DNA from: CAZOJJ01 sp964580105
GTDB lineage: Bacteria > Bacteroidota > Rhodothermia > Rhodothermales > Rubricoccaceae
Direction of reading: 5' to 3'
Assembly: GCA_964580105.1 (NCBI GenBank)
Contig: CAZOJJ010000005.1
Coordinates: 33,706-97,705, forward strand
DNA: 64,000 nucleotides
Shown here in pieces: positions 53,321 to 61,938 of the stretch. Every line of letters begins with the position of its first letter. Position 1 is the stretch's first letter. Both the position numbers and the translations under genes were made by a program. Below the pieces are notes generated by a model. That model ran no database searches, was not told where the DNA came from, and was given only the letters and a program-made list of their open reading frames with translations.

Positions 53321-54874
53321 ATGCCCGACCGCCTCGACTTCCCGCCTCCTTCTTCGCCCGCTTCCAACGACGGCGCATGGTTCGACGGCGATCTGACGCC
53401 GGAGCAGTTCCAGGCGCTGGGCTACCGCGTCATCGACGCCATCGCCGACCACCTCCGCACGATCCGCGAGGTGCCCGTCTTTCCGGGGCGAACGCCGGAG
53501 GAGGTGGCCCGCGTGTTCGAGGAGCCGCTGCCGGAGCACGGCCAGGACCCCGCGCACATCCTCGACGAATGGACCGAGAAGGTGCTTCCCAACGCCGCAC
53601 ACAACGGCTCACCGCGCTACTTCGGGTTCGTCATGGGCTCGGGCACGCCGATGGGGATCCTGGCCGACGCCCTCGCCGCCTCGGTCAACATGAACGTCGG
53701 GGGGTGGAAGCCGGCCCCATCGGCCACCGAGGTCGAGCGCCGCACACTCGCGTGGCTGGCCGAACTCATCGGGTACGAGCCCGCCTGCGGCGGCCTCCTC
53801 GTGAGCGGCGGCACGATGGCCAACGTCACGGCCCTCCACACGGCCCTCCGCCACACGGCCCGCTACGACACCACGCCGCGCGGACTCCAGGACGAGGCGC
53901 GAGCGGGCCGCTTCCGCGTCTACGCCTCCGACCACGAAGGCCACGTCTCCCTCGTCCGCGCCGTGGACCTGATGAACCTCGGTCGCGAGGCGCTCCGCCG
54001 CGTTCCCAGCCGCGACGACCTCACGATGGACCCGGCCGCGCTCCGGCGGATGCTCGACGACGACCTCGCACGGGGCGATCTGCCCTTCTGCGTCGTCGCG
54101 CAGGTCGGCTCCATCAACGTCGGCGCCATAGACCCGCTCGACGAGCTTGCCGACGTGTGCGCCGCGTACGGGCTGTGGCTCCACGCCGACGGCGCGTGCG
54201 GGGCCGTCGGCGCTCTGTTGCCCGAGCTGCGCCCGCGCTACGCCGGGCTGGACCGGGCCGACTCCGTCTCGCTCGACCCCCACAAGTGGCTCTACATCCC
54301 CTACGAGTGCGGGTGCGTTCTCTTCCGCGACCCCGAGACGCAACGGCGCGCGTTCACGATGCAGGCATCGTATCTCCGTGGCGTCCTCCCCGACGGCTAC
54401 CAGGGGCACGACTTCTACGAGCTCGGCCCCCAGATGTCGCGCGGGTTCCGGGCGCTCAAGCTGTGGATGACGCTGAAGCACTACGGCGCCGAGGGCTACC
54501 GCCGGCTCCTCCGGCAGAACGTGCGGTGCGCCCACCACCTCGACGCGCTCGTCCGCGCCGATCCCGACTTCGAGGCGCTGCACGAGCCGATCATCAACCT
54601 CTATTCCTTCCGCTTCCGCCCCGCCCGCCTCGGCGGTACCGCCGGGGCCGCCGCCTACCTCGACCGGCTCAACCAGCAGATCGCCGACGCGATCCTGGCC
54701 GGCGGGCTGGCTTTCGTGATGACCTCGCAGGTACGCGGGCGCATCGTCCTCCGCCTGTCCATCTGCTCCCACCGCACCACGCCGGAGGACATCGAGCGGG
54801 TGTTCGAGGAGCTGCGGCGGCTCGGGCATCGGTTCGACCGGGAAGCTGGCCGCCCCTCAACGTTTCGCGGGTGA
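53321..54874 (+). CDS. PLP-dependent group II decarboxylase
   Basis: A 517-residue member of the aromatic-amino-acid/glutamate decarboxylase family (fold type I). The PLP-binding Lys is in SLDPHKWLYIP near residue 322, the cofactor-contacting HADGACGA near 288, and GGTMANVTALH near 164. The N-terminal helix pair (LTPEQFQALGYRVIDAIADHL) is standard. The substrate is probably an aromatic or other hydrophobic L-amino acid but is unresolved. ATG 53321 was chosen since in-frame upstream codons consist of the MSVANG repeat encoded by the 18-bp duplication. Confidence 0.88.
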   Translation: MPDRLDFPPPSSPASNDGAWFDGDLTPEQFQALGYRVIDAIADHLRTIREVPVFPGRTPEEVARVFEEPLPEHGQDPAHILDEWTEKVLPNAAHNGSPRYFGFVMGSGTPMGILADALAASVNMNVGGWKPAPSATEVERRTLAWLAELIGYEPACGGLLVSGGTMANVTALHTALRHTARYDTTPRGLQDEARAGRFRVYASDHEGHVSLVRAVDLMNLGREALRRVPSRDDLTMDPAALRRMLDDDLARGDLPFCVVAQVGSINVGAIDPLDELADVCAAYGLWLHADGACGAVGALLPELRPRYAGLDRADSVSLDPHKWLYIPYECGCVLFRDPETQRRAFTMQASYLRGVLPDGYQGHDFYELGPQMSRGFRALKLWMTLKHYGAEGYRRLLRQNVRCAHHLDALVRADPDFEALHEPIINLYSFRFRPARLGGTAGAAAYLDRLNQQIADAILAGGLAFVMTSQVRGRIVLRLSICSHRTTPEDIERVFEELRRLGHRFDREAGRPSTFRG

Positions 54875-54940
54875 GCAGGGAGAACCCGGCTTGCGGACGC
54901 GGCCGTCTTCGACCCCGTCGGCGCGATCGGCGAGGCCGGC

Positions 54941-54989
54941 GGGGGCGGCGCTGGGGGGCGGCGCTGGGGGGCGGCGCTGGGGGCGGCGT
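54941..54989 (+). repeat. G-rich 12-13-bp tandem repeat, potential G-quadruplex
   Basis: Four runs of 5 or 6 G (54941-54945, 54953-54958, 54966-54971, 54979-54983) are separated by identical CGGCGCT loops. This satisfies the classical four-run quadruplex pattern on the plus strand and lies 165 bases upstream of the HMG-CoA reductase ATG. The remainder of the 280-base interval has no gene; TACATTGC at 55078-55085 is a weak promoter candidate. Confidence 0.75.
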
Positions 54990-55154
54990 CGGCCCTCGGC
55001 GGATTCATGGAGCCGGGTAGCCGGGCTCACGAACGGATCGCCACGGACCCGCGCTTCGGGCGCAACGTACATTGCCGCCCGCTGCGGTGCCCTTCGGGCT
55101 GCGCTCCTCTCCTCCTCGCCGGATCTCCATCCCCGATCCCCGGATTCCCCGATC

Positions 55155-56693
55155 ATGAAGATCCCCTCGCTCGTCCTCCGGCAGCTCTACACCAACGGCT
55201 CGCTCACGCCCACCGACGACGGCGTCCGATTCAGCCTCAAGAACCGGCTCGTGGATGCCCGGCTGACCGGCCTCCACCGCGTCACCGTGGACGGCACCCC
55301 CGTGGACGCCGACCGCCTCTCGCTCTCGCTCGACGACGGCCCCACCCTCCGCGCCTCGGCGATCTCGTCGTCCCACCCGGTAGACTTCCCCCTCCGCCGG
55401 ATCGTCCACGTCCACGCGCCGGGTGTGGAGGTGGGCAAGGGCGTCCACACCATCGAGGTAGAGTTCGAGATCGAGGGGATGGGCCGCCTCGGGTTCAAGG
55501 TCAAAGACGCGGTGGCCGCGCCGCAGCCCGACCGCGTGAGGGTGCCGCGCGGCGAGGACGACTACGGCGAGGCGGCCATCGGCACCCGCCAGCGCTTCGT
55601 CGAGGAATGGACGGGCGAGACGTACGAGCACGTCTGGCGGTACTCGTTTGACCCCCACACGCTACCCGGCAACGTCGAGGCGTTCGTCGGCGTGGCGCAG
55701 GTACCCATCGGCATCGCCGGCCCGCTGACCATCCACGGCGAACACGCGAAGGGCGACTTCCTCGTCCCGCTGGCGACGACCGAGGGCACGCTCGTGGCCT
55801 CCTACAACCGGGGGATGAAGGTGTTGAACCTCTCCGGCGGCGTGACGTGCACCGTCGTGGACGACCAGATGCAGCGCGCGCCCGTGTTCGTGTTCGAGTC
55901 CGCCCGCGAGGCGCGCGACTTCAAGGCGTGGCTGGCCGAGCACCTCGACGCCATCCGCGAGGCGGCCGAGGCCACCACGAGCGTGGGCAAACTGAAGTAC
56001 ATCGACACCTACCTCGCCAACAAGTTCGCCTTCTGCCGCTTCAACTTCACCACCGGCGACGCGGCCGGGCAGAACATGGTCGGCCGGGCCACCTTCGCCG
56101 CGTGCTCCTGGATCCTGGAGCACAACGACACCATCCGCCGGTTCTACCTCGAGTCCAACTTCGCCACCGACAAGAAGGCCTCGATGGTGAACATCATGCG
56201 GACGCGCGGCAAGCGCGTCGTCGCCGAGTGCACCGTCCGGGCCGACGTCCTCCGCGAGCACATGCGCGTCGAGCCCGAAGGGCTCTACTACCACTACGGC
56301 GTGGCGCAGGTGGGCTCCACGCTCGCCGGCGTGAACAACACCGGGCTGCACTCGCCCAACGGCATCACGGCCATGTTCATCGCGACGGGGCAGGACGTGG
56401 CGAACGTGGCGGAGTCCTCGGCGGCGCTGCTCTACACCGAGCTCACGCCGGACGGCGACCTCTACATGTCCATCACGATCCCGAGCCTGATCGTGGCCAC
56501 GCACGGCGGCGGCACCGGCCTGGCGACGCAGCGGGAGTGCCTTCGGATGCTCGGCTGCACCGGGCGCGGGTCGGTCCACAAGCTCGCCGAGATCGTGGCG
56601 GGCGTAGTGCTGGCGGGCGAGATCTCGCTGGCGAGCGCGATCTCGGCCAACGACTGGGTGTCGAGCCACGAGAAGCTCGGCCGCAACCGATGA
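55155..56693 (+). CDS. Class I-like hydroxymethylglutaryl-CoA reductase
   Basis: A 512-residue NAD(P)H-dependent reductase converting HMG-CoA to mevalonate. Catalytic residues by comparison with class I enzymes are all present: Glu in LATTEGTLVASYNRG near residue 200, Lys in FATDKKASMVN near 341, Asp in ATGQDVANVAESS near 415, and the C-terminal His in SSHEKLGRNR. The cofactor loop is TGDAAGQNMVG near 301. The first ~130 residues are a beta-rich soluble domain in place of the membrane domain of eukaryotic enzymes. No other mevalonate-pathway gene is visible, while dxs of the MEP route is at the window start. Confidence 0.92.
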   Translation: MKIPSLVLRQLYTNGSLTPTDDGVRFSLKNRLVDARLTGLHRVTVDGTPVDADRLSLSLDDGPTLRASAISSSHPVDFPLRRIVHVHAPGVEVGKGVHTIEVEFEIEGMGRLGFKVKDAVAAPQPDRVRVPRGEDDYGEAAIGTRQRFVEEWTGETYEHVWRYSFDPHTLPGNVEAFVGVAQVPIGIAGPLTIHGEHAKGDFLVPLATTEGTLVASYNRGMKVLNLSGGVTCTVVDDQMQRAPVFVFESAREARDFKAWLAEHLDAIREAAEATTSVGKLKYIDTYLANKFAFCRFNFTTGDAAGQNMVGRATFAACSWILEHNDTIRRFYLESNFATDKKASMVNIMRTRGKRVVAECTVRADVLREHMRVEPEGLYYHYGVAQVGSTLAGVNNTGLHSPNGITAMFIATGQDVANVAESSAALLYTELTPDGDLYMSITIPSLIVATHGGGTGLATQRECLRMLGCTGRGSVHKLAEIVAGVVLAGEISLASAISANDWVSSHEKLGRNR

Positions 56694-56714
56694 GCGGGAA
56701 CGTACTTCGTGTTC

Positions 56715-56757
56715 CGTATTGCGTACAGGACGCGGTCAGCGAGCGGTACGCAATACG
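56715..56757. repeat. Perfect 12-bp inverted repeat between HMGR and the ABC1 kinase gene
   Basis: CGTATTGCGTAC (56715-56726) and GTACGCAATACG (56746-56757) are exact reverse complements around a 19-base loop. The element resembles the one between ccmD and ccmE and may be a 3' stabiliser, a terminator or a small mobile repeat. Confidence 0.7.
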
Positions 56758-56776
56758 CCCTACGTAACGCGGCCCC

Positions 56777-58756
56777 ATGCCTTCATCCGATCCTCGATCC
56801 GACCCGCCCGAGCCCGTCCCGTTCTCGGAGACGACGCCCGAGGCCGAGGCGCCCGAGGCCGAGGCGCCCGAGGCCGGCGAGGGGCCGGAAGCGCCTTCGC
56901 CCCGGCCCCTCCAGGGTAAGCCCAGCGGTACGGTCCACGCATCCGCTGCGCCGGGCCCCGCTCCGACCGGATCCGCCCGCCTCGGCACGCGAGGGCAGGA
57001 GGCCGAGCCGGACGACCCGCTGCTCCACGACCTCATCGCAGCGCACCGGCTCGGCGAGCCGGCCCCGGTCGAGGCCCGCTCGGCGGCGCGGGAGGCGGGG
57101 TTCGAGGAGATGGCGCTGGAGAAGAAGCCACCCAGCCTGGTGCGGCGCTTCTTCACCGTCTGGCGCCACGCCGTGGGCCTCGTCTACGGTGCGGCCATCG
57201 CCGTGGCGCGGGACCGCGACCAGTTCGCCTGGGTCAAGGGCGTGCCGCTGCTCCTCATCAAGACGGCCGCGTTCTTCCTGACGCCGTTCGTGCGGAAGGA
57301 CCTCCGCGTGCTCCCGCTCCAGGTCCAGCTCCGCCGACGCCTGGAGCTGCTCGGGCCGACGTACATCAAGCTCGGCCAGGTGCTCGCCCTCCGCGAGGAC
57401 ATCCTCCCCGCGTTCGTCACCGAGGAGCTGAAGAACCTGCTCGACCGGCTCCCCGTCGTCCCCTTCGACGCGTACCTCGACCGCGTGTCGAAGGGGCTCG
57501 GGCGGCCCGTCGAGGAGGTGTTCGCGTGGGTGGACCCGACGCCGCTCGGGAGCGCGTCCATCGGCCAGATCCACCGCGCCCGCACCGTCGGCGGCGACGA
57601 CGTGATCCTGAAGGTGGTCAAGCCGCACATCTACGTCGTCCTCAAGCGTGACGCCCGGCTGCTCGGCTTCTTCGGCTCGTTCCTCCAGGTGTTCTTCTCG
57701 CGCTACCAGCCCCGGCGCATCCTCGACGAGTTCACCGAATACACCCTCCGCGAGGTGGACCTCCGCCGCGAGGCCGACAACGCCGAGCAGCTCGCGCTCA
57801 ACTTCGCCGACGAGCCGGGCATCCGCTTCCCGAAGATCTACCGGGCGTACTCGAGCCGCCTCGTCCTCACGATGGAGATGTTCGAGGGCCTCCGGCCCGA
57901 CTCGCCCGAGGCGCGCGCCCTCCCCCTCGACGCCCGCGAGCACCTCGTCGACCTCGGCGCGAAGGCCATCGTCCGCATGCTCTACGCGGACGGCTTCTTC
58001 CACGCCGACCTCCACCCCGGCAACCTCTTCATCCTCGACGCCGAGGCGGACGAGGACGGGCGCGTCCGGCCCACGATCGGGTTCATCGACCTCGGCATGG
58101 TCGGCTACTTCGACGGGGAGATCCGGCGCACGCTGATGTACTACTACTTCTCCCTCGTCACCGGCGACGCCGAGAACGCGGCGCGCTACCTGACCTCGGT
58201 GGCGCAGGCCGGGCCGAAGGCGGACACGCAGGGGTTCAAGCGGGCCGTGGCCGAGATGTGCCGCCGGTTCTACCGCGCCAGCCGCTACGGCGACTTCTCC
58301 ATCGCGCAGCTCATCATGGAGTCGGTCAGCCTCGGCGGGCAGTACCGGATGTACTTCCCCATCGAGCTGGTGCTGATGACGAAGGCGCTGGTCACCTTCG
58401 AGAGCGTCGGGCAGACGCTGCTGCCGGGGTTGGACGTGGCGAAGGTGTCGCAGAAGCACGTGACGCGGCTGTTCCGCAGCCAGTTCAACCCGCTCACGCT
58501 GCTGCGCGAGAGCTTCCGCAACGCGCCCGAGCTGGTGGACCTGATCGTCAAGAGCCCGTCGCTGGCGGCCGAGGGGATGCGGTTCGTCGAGCAGCGCCTC
58601 CGCCAGCCGACGGACAGCCCGCTGGCGGCGCTCCGGGGGAGCCTCCTCAGCGGGGCCGCGCTCGTGTCGGGGACGATCGCGGCCAGCCTCGGCGGGCCGT
58701 GGTTTCTCTGGGCGCCGCTGTTCGGTCTGGCCGCGCTGTTCGCGTTGCGGCGGTGA
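56777..58756 (+). CDS. ABC1/UbiB-family atypical kinase
   Basis: A 659-residue membrane-associated kinase-like protein of the ABC1/ADCK/UbiB family, usually required for quinone biosynthesis or lipid handling. The family KxGQ motif is in GPTYIKLGQVLALREDILP near residue 195, the Ala-rich loop in GSASIGQIHRA near 257, the catalytic segment in FFHADLHPGNLFI near 413, and the metal-binding Asp in GFIDLGMVGYF near 435. The C-terminus has two hydrophobic segments (GAALVSGTIAASLGG and LWAPLFGLAALFAL). Residues ~20-40 are a PEAEA-type acidic repeat of unknown role. Confidence 0.9.
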   Translation: MPSSDPRSDPPEPVPFSETTPEAEAPEAEAPEAGEGPEAPSPRPLQGKPSGTVHASAAPGPAPTGSARLGTRGQEAEPDDPLLHDLIAAHRLGEPAPVEARSAAREAGFEEMALEKKPPSLVRRFFTVWRHAVGLVYGAAIAVARDRDQFAWVKGVPLLLIKTAAFFLTPFVRKDLRVLPLQVQLRRRLELLGPTYIKLGQVLALREDILPAFVTEELKNLLDRLPVVPFDAYLDRVSKGLGRPVEEVFAWVDPTPLGSASIGQIHRARTVGGDDVILKVVKPHIYVVLKRDARLLGFFGSFLQVFFSRYQPRRILDEFTEYTLREVDLRREADNAEQLALNFADEPGIRFPKIYRAYSSRLVLTMEMFEGLRPDSPEARALPLDAREHLVDLGAKAIVRMLYADGFFHADLHPGNLFILDAEADEDGRVRPTIGFIDLGMVGYFDGEIRRTLMYYYFSLVTGDAENAARYLTSVAQAGPKADTQGFKRAVAEMCRRFYRASRYGDFSIAQLIMESVSLGGQYRMYFPIELVLMTKALVTFESVGQTLLPGLDVAKVSQKHVTRLFRSQFNPLTLLRESFRNAPELVDLIVKSPSLAAEGMRFVEQRLRQPTDSPLAALRGSLLSGAALVSGTIAASLGGPWFLWAPLFGLAALFALRR

Positions 58757-58762
58757 CCGGAG

Positions 58763-59152
58763 TCAGGCCGCCTCGGCGTCCTCTTCCATCATCCCGAACC
58801 GGTTGCCGAAAGGATCCTTCGCGTAGGCGAGCCAGCCGACGTTCGGAATGGCGTTCTTCGGCCAGACGATCTCGGCGCCGAGCCCCGTCACCGTCTCGAC
58901 GGCCTCGTCGATGTTCGGCACGTCCACGGTGCAGACGAACGCGTTGACGGCGGCGCCCTCCGTCGGCGCCTCACCCTGGCGGCCCACCAGGCCGCCGTTG
59001 ATGCCGGGCTCGTCGTCGGGCCCGGTGGTGATGGTCCAGTACGGCATCGGGCCGTCCCACGGCTGGAACGACCAGCCGAAGGCCTGGCTGTAGAACTGGA
59101 TCGCGCGCTCGGGCTCGGCGGCGTGGATCTCGAAGTGGACGATGCGGGGCAT
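58763..59152 (-). CDS. VOC-family (glyoxalase-like) protein
   Basis: A 129-residue vicinal-oxygen-chelate fold protein with two beta-alpha-beta-beta-beta modules: HFEIHAAEPERAIQFYSQAFGW at the N-terminus and VDVPNIDEAVETVTGLGA near residue 75, ending DPFGNRFGMME. The likely metal ligands are the His near residue 6 and the Glu near the C-terminus. Such single-domain proteins act as dimers; the reaction is unknown. It is convergent with the ABC1 kinase gene, 6 bases between stops. Confidence 0.88.
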   Translation of the reverse strand: MPRIVHFEIHAAEPERAIQFYSQAFGWSFQPWDGPMPYWTITTGPDDEPGINGGLVGRQGEAPTEGAAVNAFVCTVDVPNIDEAVETVTGLGAEIVWPKNAIPNVGWLAYAKDPFGNRFGMMEEDAEAA

Positions 59153-59213
59153 GGCGAAAGGGAGTGAATGAAAGGGTACCGGTACGTTGAGGCGCCCCGC
59201 TGCCTACCTCCCG

Positions 59214-60449
59214 TCACACGCCTCCGATCAGCTCTTCCAGTTCGTCGAGCGCGTCGCGGAGGTCGCGCGTCGCCACCGTCGTGGGGAGCACGGCGTCCCC
59301 GCCTCGGTGCCCGAGGCCGACGCTCTCCCAGAGGTCGTAGTGCGGCCGGTCCAGCACCTCGCCACGGAGCGTGACGCCGTGGCGGGCGAGGATCGGCGTC
59401 AGCTCCGCCCGGCGTTCCTTGAGCGACTGGAGCGTCGAGGCGTAGGCGTGCTCGCAGACCTCCCGCCGGGCCGCGAAGGAGAAGATGTTGCGGAAGAACA
59501 TCGTGTAGTCGTCCCGGCGCGGCTCGAAGAGCACCACGTCGGCGCCCTCGTAGCGCTCGCGGTAGGCCGCCAGGCCCGTATCGAGGCGGGAGTGGATCAT
59601 CGTGCGGAACGTCTGCGCCAGGACCGTCGGCATCCCCCGGTCGAGGAGGTGGCCGCGCCGCATCACGCCCCGCTCCACGGCCCCCTCGGTGTCGACGGGC
59701 ACGATGGGGTTGACGCAGAGCACGAGGTCGGCGCCCTGGTCGAGCGCGACGGAGGCGTGGAGCGTCTTGAGCAGCACGCCGTCCACGTAGTAACGACCCT
59801 CGATTTCGACGGGCGGGTAGAGCCCCGGCAGCGCCGTCGAGGCCTGCACGGCCAGCGCGATGGGGACGTGGTCCGAACCCGGCTCGCCGAAGCGGCGCGT
59901 CGTCCCCGCGTCGAGGTCGGCCGCGACGATGATGAGCGGGTGCGCCAGCTCGCGGAAGTCGTTCGTCCGGCCCGGCTTCGCGAAGACCGTTTCGAGGTAC
60001 GCCCGCAGCGGGTCGTTGTCGAAGAGCCCCACCGGCAGCGCGCGACCGAGCCGCCCGGCGACCTGCGCCAGCAGGTTCCCGATCGGCTCCTCGCGCCGCG
60101 CCACGCTCGACACCGCCTCCAGCAGCAGGCGCGGGATGGAGAGCCCGCGCCGGGCGTACTCCCGCACGGCCGGCAGCAGGAACAGCTCGGGCGCGAACGG
60201 GTGCTCGCCGGGCTCGTCGTGGACGACGGAGCGGACGAGCTGGGCCGTCGTGATCCCGTTCGCCAGGCACGCCCCGACGAACGCGCCGGCTGAGACACCC
60301 ACCGTCACCGGGACGGCGTTGAAGTCAACCCCGTCGAGGGCGTCGTCGAGGGCGCGGAGGGCGCCGATCTCGTAGACCGCCCCCTCGGGCCCGCCGCCCG
60401 CGAGGGCAAGCCCGATCCGTTCGGTTCTCTGGTGGCCGCGGAGCTGCAT
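59214..60449 (-). CDS. Patatin-like phospholipase
   Basis: A 411-residue lipid acyl hydrolase. The oxyanion glycine motif is LALAGGGPEGAVYEIGALRAL near residue 15, the catalytic Ser in VTVGVSAGAFVGA near 49 (GxSxG), and the Asp in RYYVDGVLLK near 210, giving the Ser-Asp dyad. There is no signal peptide, so it acts in the cytosol or at the inner membrane. A clear promoter box and a palindromic operator-like site lie directly upstream. The substrate is unknown, but the neighbouring PHA-granule genes suggest lipid/storage context (inference). Confidence 0.9.
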   Translation of the reverse strand: MQLRGHQRTERIGLALAGGGPEGAVYEIGALRALDDALDGVDFNAVPVTVGVSAGAFVGACLANGITTAQLVRSVVHDEPGEHPFAPELFLLPAVREYARRGLSIPRLLLEAVSSVARREEPIGNLLAQVAGRLGRALPVGLFDNDPLRAYLETVFAKPGRTNDFRELAHPLIIVAADLDAGTTRRFGEPGSDHVPIALAVQASTALPGLYPPVEIEGRYYVDGVLLKTLHASVALDQGADLVLCVNPIVPVDTEGAVERGVMRRGHLLDRGMPTVLAQTFRTMIHSRLDTGLAAYRERYEGADVVLFEPRRDDYTMFFRNIFSFAARREVCEHAYASTLQSLKERRAELTPILARHGVTLRGEVLDRPHYDLWESVGLGHRGGDAVLPTTVATRDLRDALDELEELIGGV

Positions 60450-60471
60450 GGGCGGGGTGTGTGCGTGGCGT

Positions 60472-60479
60472 CGAAGGTA
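60472..60479 (-). promoter_or_regulatory. -7 box TACCTTCG for the patatin gene
   Basis: TACCTTCG on the minus strand, 22 bases before the ATG at 60449. Confidence 0.55.
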
Positions 60480-60488
60480 CCTCCATCC

Positions 60489-60505
60489 GGTGAACGGCGT
60501 TCACC
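60489..60505. promoter_or_regulatory. Operator-like palindrome GGTGAAC-GGC-GTTCACC
   Basis: Perfect 7-bp half-sites with a 3-base spacer, 9 bases upstream of the -7 box of the patatin gene, i.e. covering where the -33 element should be. This is the expected position for a repressor-binding site (TetR- or GntR-like dimer). It could instead form a small hairpin downstream of phasin. Confidence 0.5.
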
Positions 60506-60522
60506 CGGGAGGCCCTTCACAG

Positions 60523-60556
60523 GTGCGGCGCAGGAGCCGAAGCCCCCGCGCCGCAC
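60523..60556 (-). terminator. Hairpin downstream of the phasin gene
   Basis: GTGCGGCGC (60523-60531) pairs exactly with GCGCCGCAC (60548-60556) around a 16-base loop. It is downstream of the phasin stop (60589) on the minus strand. There is no T-tract. Confidence 0.4.
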
Positions 60557-60588
60557 TCGGTCCGGTTGAACCGGGAGTCTCGGAGGCC

Positions 60589-61245
60589 TCAGGCCTGCTG
60601 CTCGGCGATCCGCGCGAGGGCGGCCTCGGCCTCGGCGCGGCCCTGGACCTTCTCGACGACGACGTCGCCGACCTTGACCTCATACCAGCCGCCACCGACG
60701 GCCTCCAGGCGGAGCTCCGGCCTGGCCGCGCGCTCCTTCTTCAGCTTCTCGATGTGGGCGGTGAGGCGCTCGACGCCGGCGGTGAGCTCGGCCACCTCCT
60801 CGCGCGTCGGCACCCCGAGGCGGCGCAGCGCGGCAGCGACGGCCTCCTGAAGGCGGTCTTCGGCCTTCCCGGCGGCCTCGCCGGCCATGTACCGGGCGTC
60901 CTGCACGCGGCCCTTGACGCCCTCCTCGATCCGGTCGGCGCGGGCGTCGACCTCCGCGCGGAGCCGCTGGAGCGTGTCGGCGCCGAAGCGAGGGAGCTCG
61001 ACCTTAGGGAGCTCGACCTTCCGGCCCTTCTTAACCAGCTTCTTGAAGAGCTTGGAGCCCTCCTCTTCGGCGAGGGCGAAGGCGCCGAGGCCGGCCAGGA
61101 AAAGCTGTTCGGCCGACTCCTTCACGTCGGTCGTGGTCTCGGCGACGGTCTTCTGGACGGAGTCGGCGGTGGTGCGGACGAGGGTGACGGCGTCGTCAGC
61201 CGTCTTCTTCAGCTCGGTCTGGAGCTGCTGGGTGGCGGTTTTCAT
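60589..61245 (-). CDS. Phasin-like granule-associated protein
   Basis: A 218-residue protein with an amphipathic helix-rich N-terminal half (TATQQLQTELKKTADDAVTL, then SAEQLFLAGLGAFALAEEEG near residue 43), the pattern of PhaF/PhaI-type phasins that coat polyhydroxyalkanoate granules. KKLVKKGRKVELPKVELPRF near 67 is basic and Pro-containing. The C-terminus has a coiled coil and a short beta segment (GWYEVKVGDVVVEKVQG). Start ATG 61245 was chosen; earlier frame has no homology. It lies 35 bases downstream of phaR on the same strand, supporting a PHA role. PHA synthase is not in the window. Confidence 0.78.
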   Translation of the reverse strand: MKTATQQLQTELKKTADDAVTLVRTTADSVQKTVAETTTDVKESAEQLFLAGLGAFALAEEEGSKLFKKLVKKGRKVELPKVELPRFGADTLQRLRAEVDARADRIEEGVKGRVQDARYMAGEAAGKAEDRLQEAVAAALRRLGVPTREEVAELTAGVERLTAHIEKLKKERAARPELRLEAVGGGWYEVKVGDVVVEKVQGRAEAEAALARIAEQQA

Positions 61246-61280
61246 CGTCGTGAGGGATGGAAGCGGAGGGGAAGGTCGGG

Positions 61281-61745
61281 TCAGGCGTCGGGTGCGGGCG
61301 CCTCGGGCTCGCCGGGGTCGAGGTCGCGCAGGGAGGCTTCGAGGGCTTCGAGGCGCTCGCGGAGGCGGGCCATCTCGTCGCGCACCTCGCCGAGCGAGCC
61401 GGGGCTGATCCGGCTGAGGGAGCGCTGGACGAGGTCGGTCGCGCCGTCGCGCGCCTGGCGGAGCCGGGCCTCGACGGCCTCCTCGCCCGCCCGCAGCGCG
61501 CTCTCGCCGAAGCGGACGAGGTCGTGCAGGAAGCCGGGGGAGAATCCGCTCGTCCCGCGCCGCCCCTCTTCCGAGAGGATCTGCGTCAGGATGGCCGCCG
61601 TCACGTCCTCCCCGCTGCGGTTGTCGACCACCCGGATCTGCTGGCCGGTGCGGACCCAGTCGGCGAGTTCGTCGAGGGCGACGTACCGGCTCTCGCGGGT
61701 GTCGTAGAGCTTGCGGCTCCCGTAGCGTTTGATGAGGCGGGGCAT
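61281..61745 (-). CDS. phaR: Polyhydroxyalkanoate synthesis regulator PhaR-like
   Basis: A 154-residue protein with the N-terminal PHB/PHA accumulation regulator DNA-binding domain (RLIKRYGSRKLYDTRESRYV, residues 3-22, then LADWVRTGQQIRVVDNRSGEDV near 27). A coiled coil (RLRERLEALEASLRDL) near the C-terminus probably mediates oligomerisation or granule binding. Homologues repress phasin genes and bind PHA granules. It is encoded directly upstream of a phasin gene. ATG 61745 fits the usual family N-terminus; 11 further codons upstream are open. Confidence 0.88.
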   Translation of the reverse strand: MPRLIKRYGSRKLYDTRESRYVALDELADWVRTGQQIRVVDNRSGEDVTAAILTQILSEEGRRGTSGFSPGFLHDLVRFGESALRAGEEAVEARLRQARDGATDLVQRSLSRISPGSLGEVRDEMARLRERLEALEASLRDLDPGEPEAPAPDA

Positions 61746-61938
61746 GGACGCAGGGCAGGTTCGGCCGCATTGACGCATCGCGGCAAAGCAGGTTTCCGCG
61801 CCGCGTCAATTCACGCGACCTCCGCGTCCGCTTCCCGGATCTCCGGGATGAGCATGCACGCAGGGTGTGCTCTCCCGGACTTGATTCCTTCGGGATGCTT
61901 CGCACCGCACTCGGGGTCGCCAAGGAGGCCCGGAGTGC

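Noticed and set aside
61746..61938. Short open frame on the minus strand before phaR ending in a TGA near 61818
   Set aside because: About 35 codons with no recognisable motif and no link to the transposase frame; could be noise in the remnant region.
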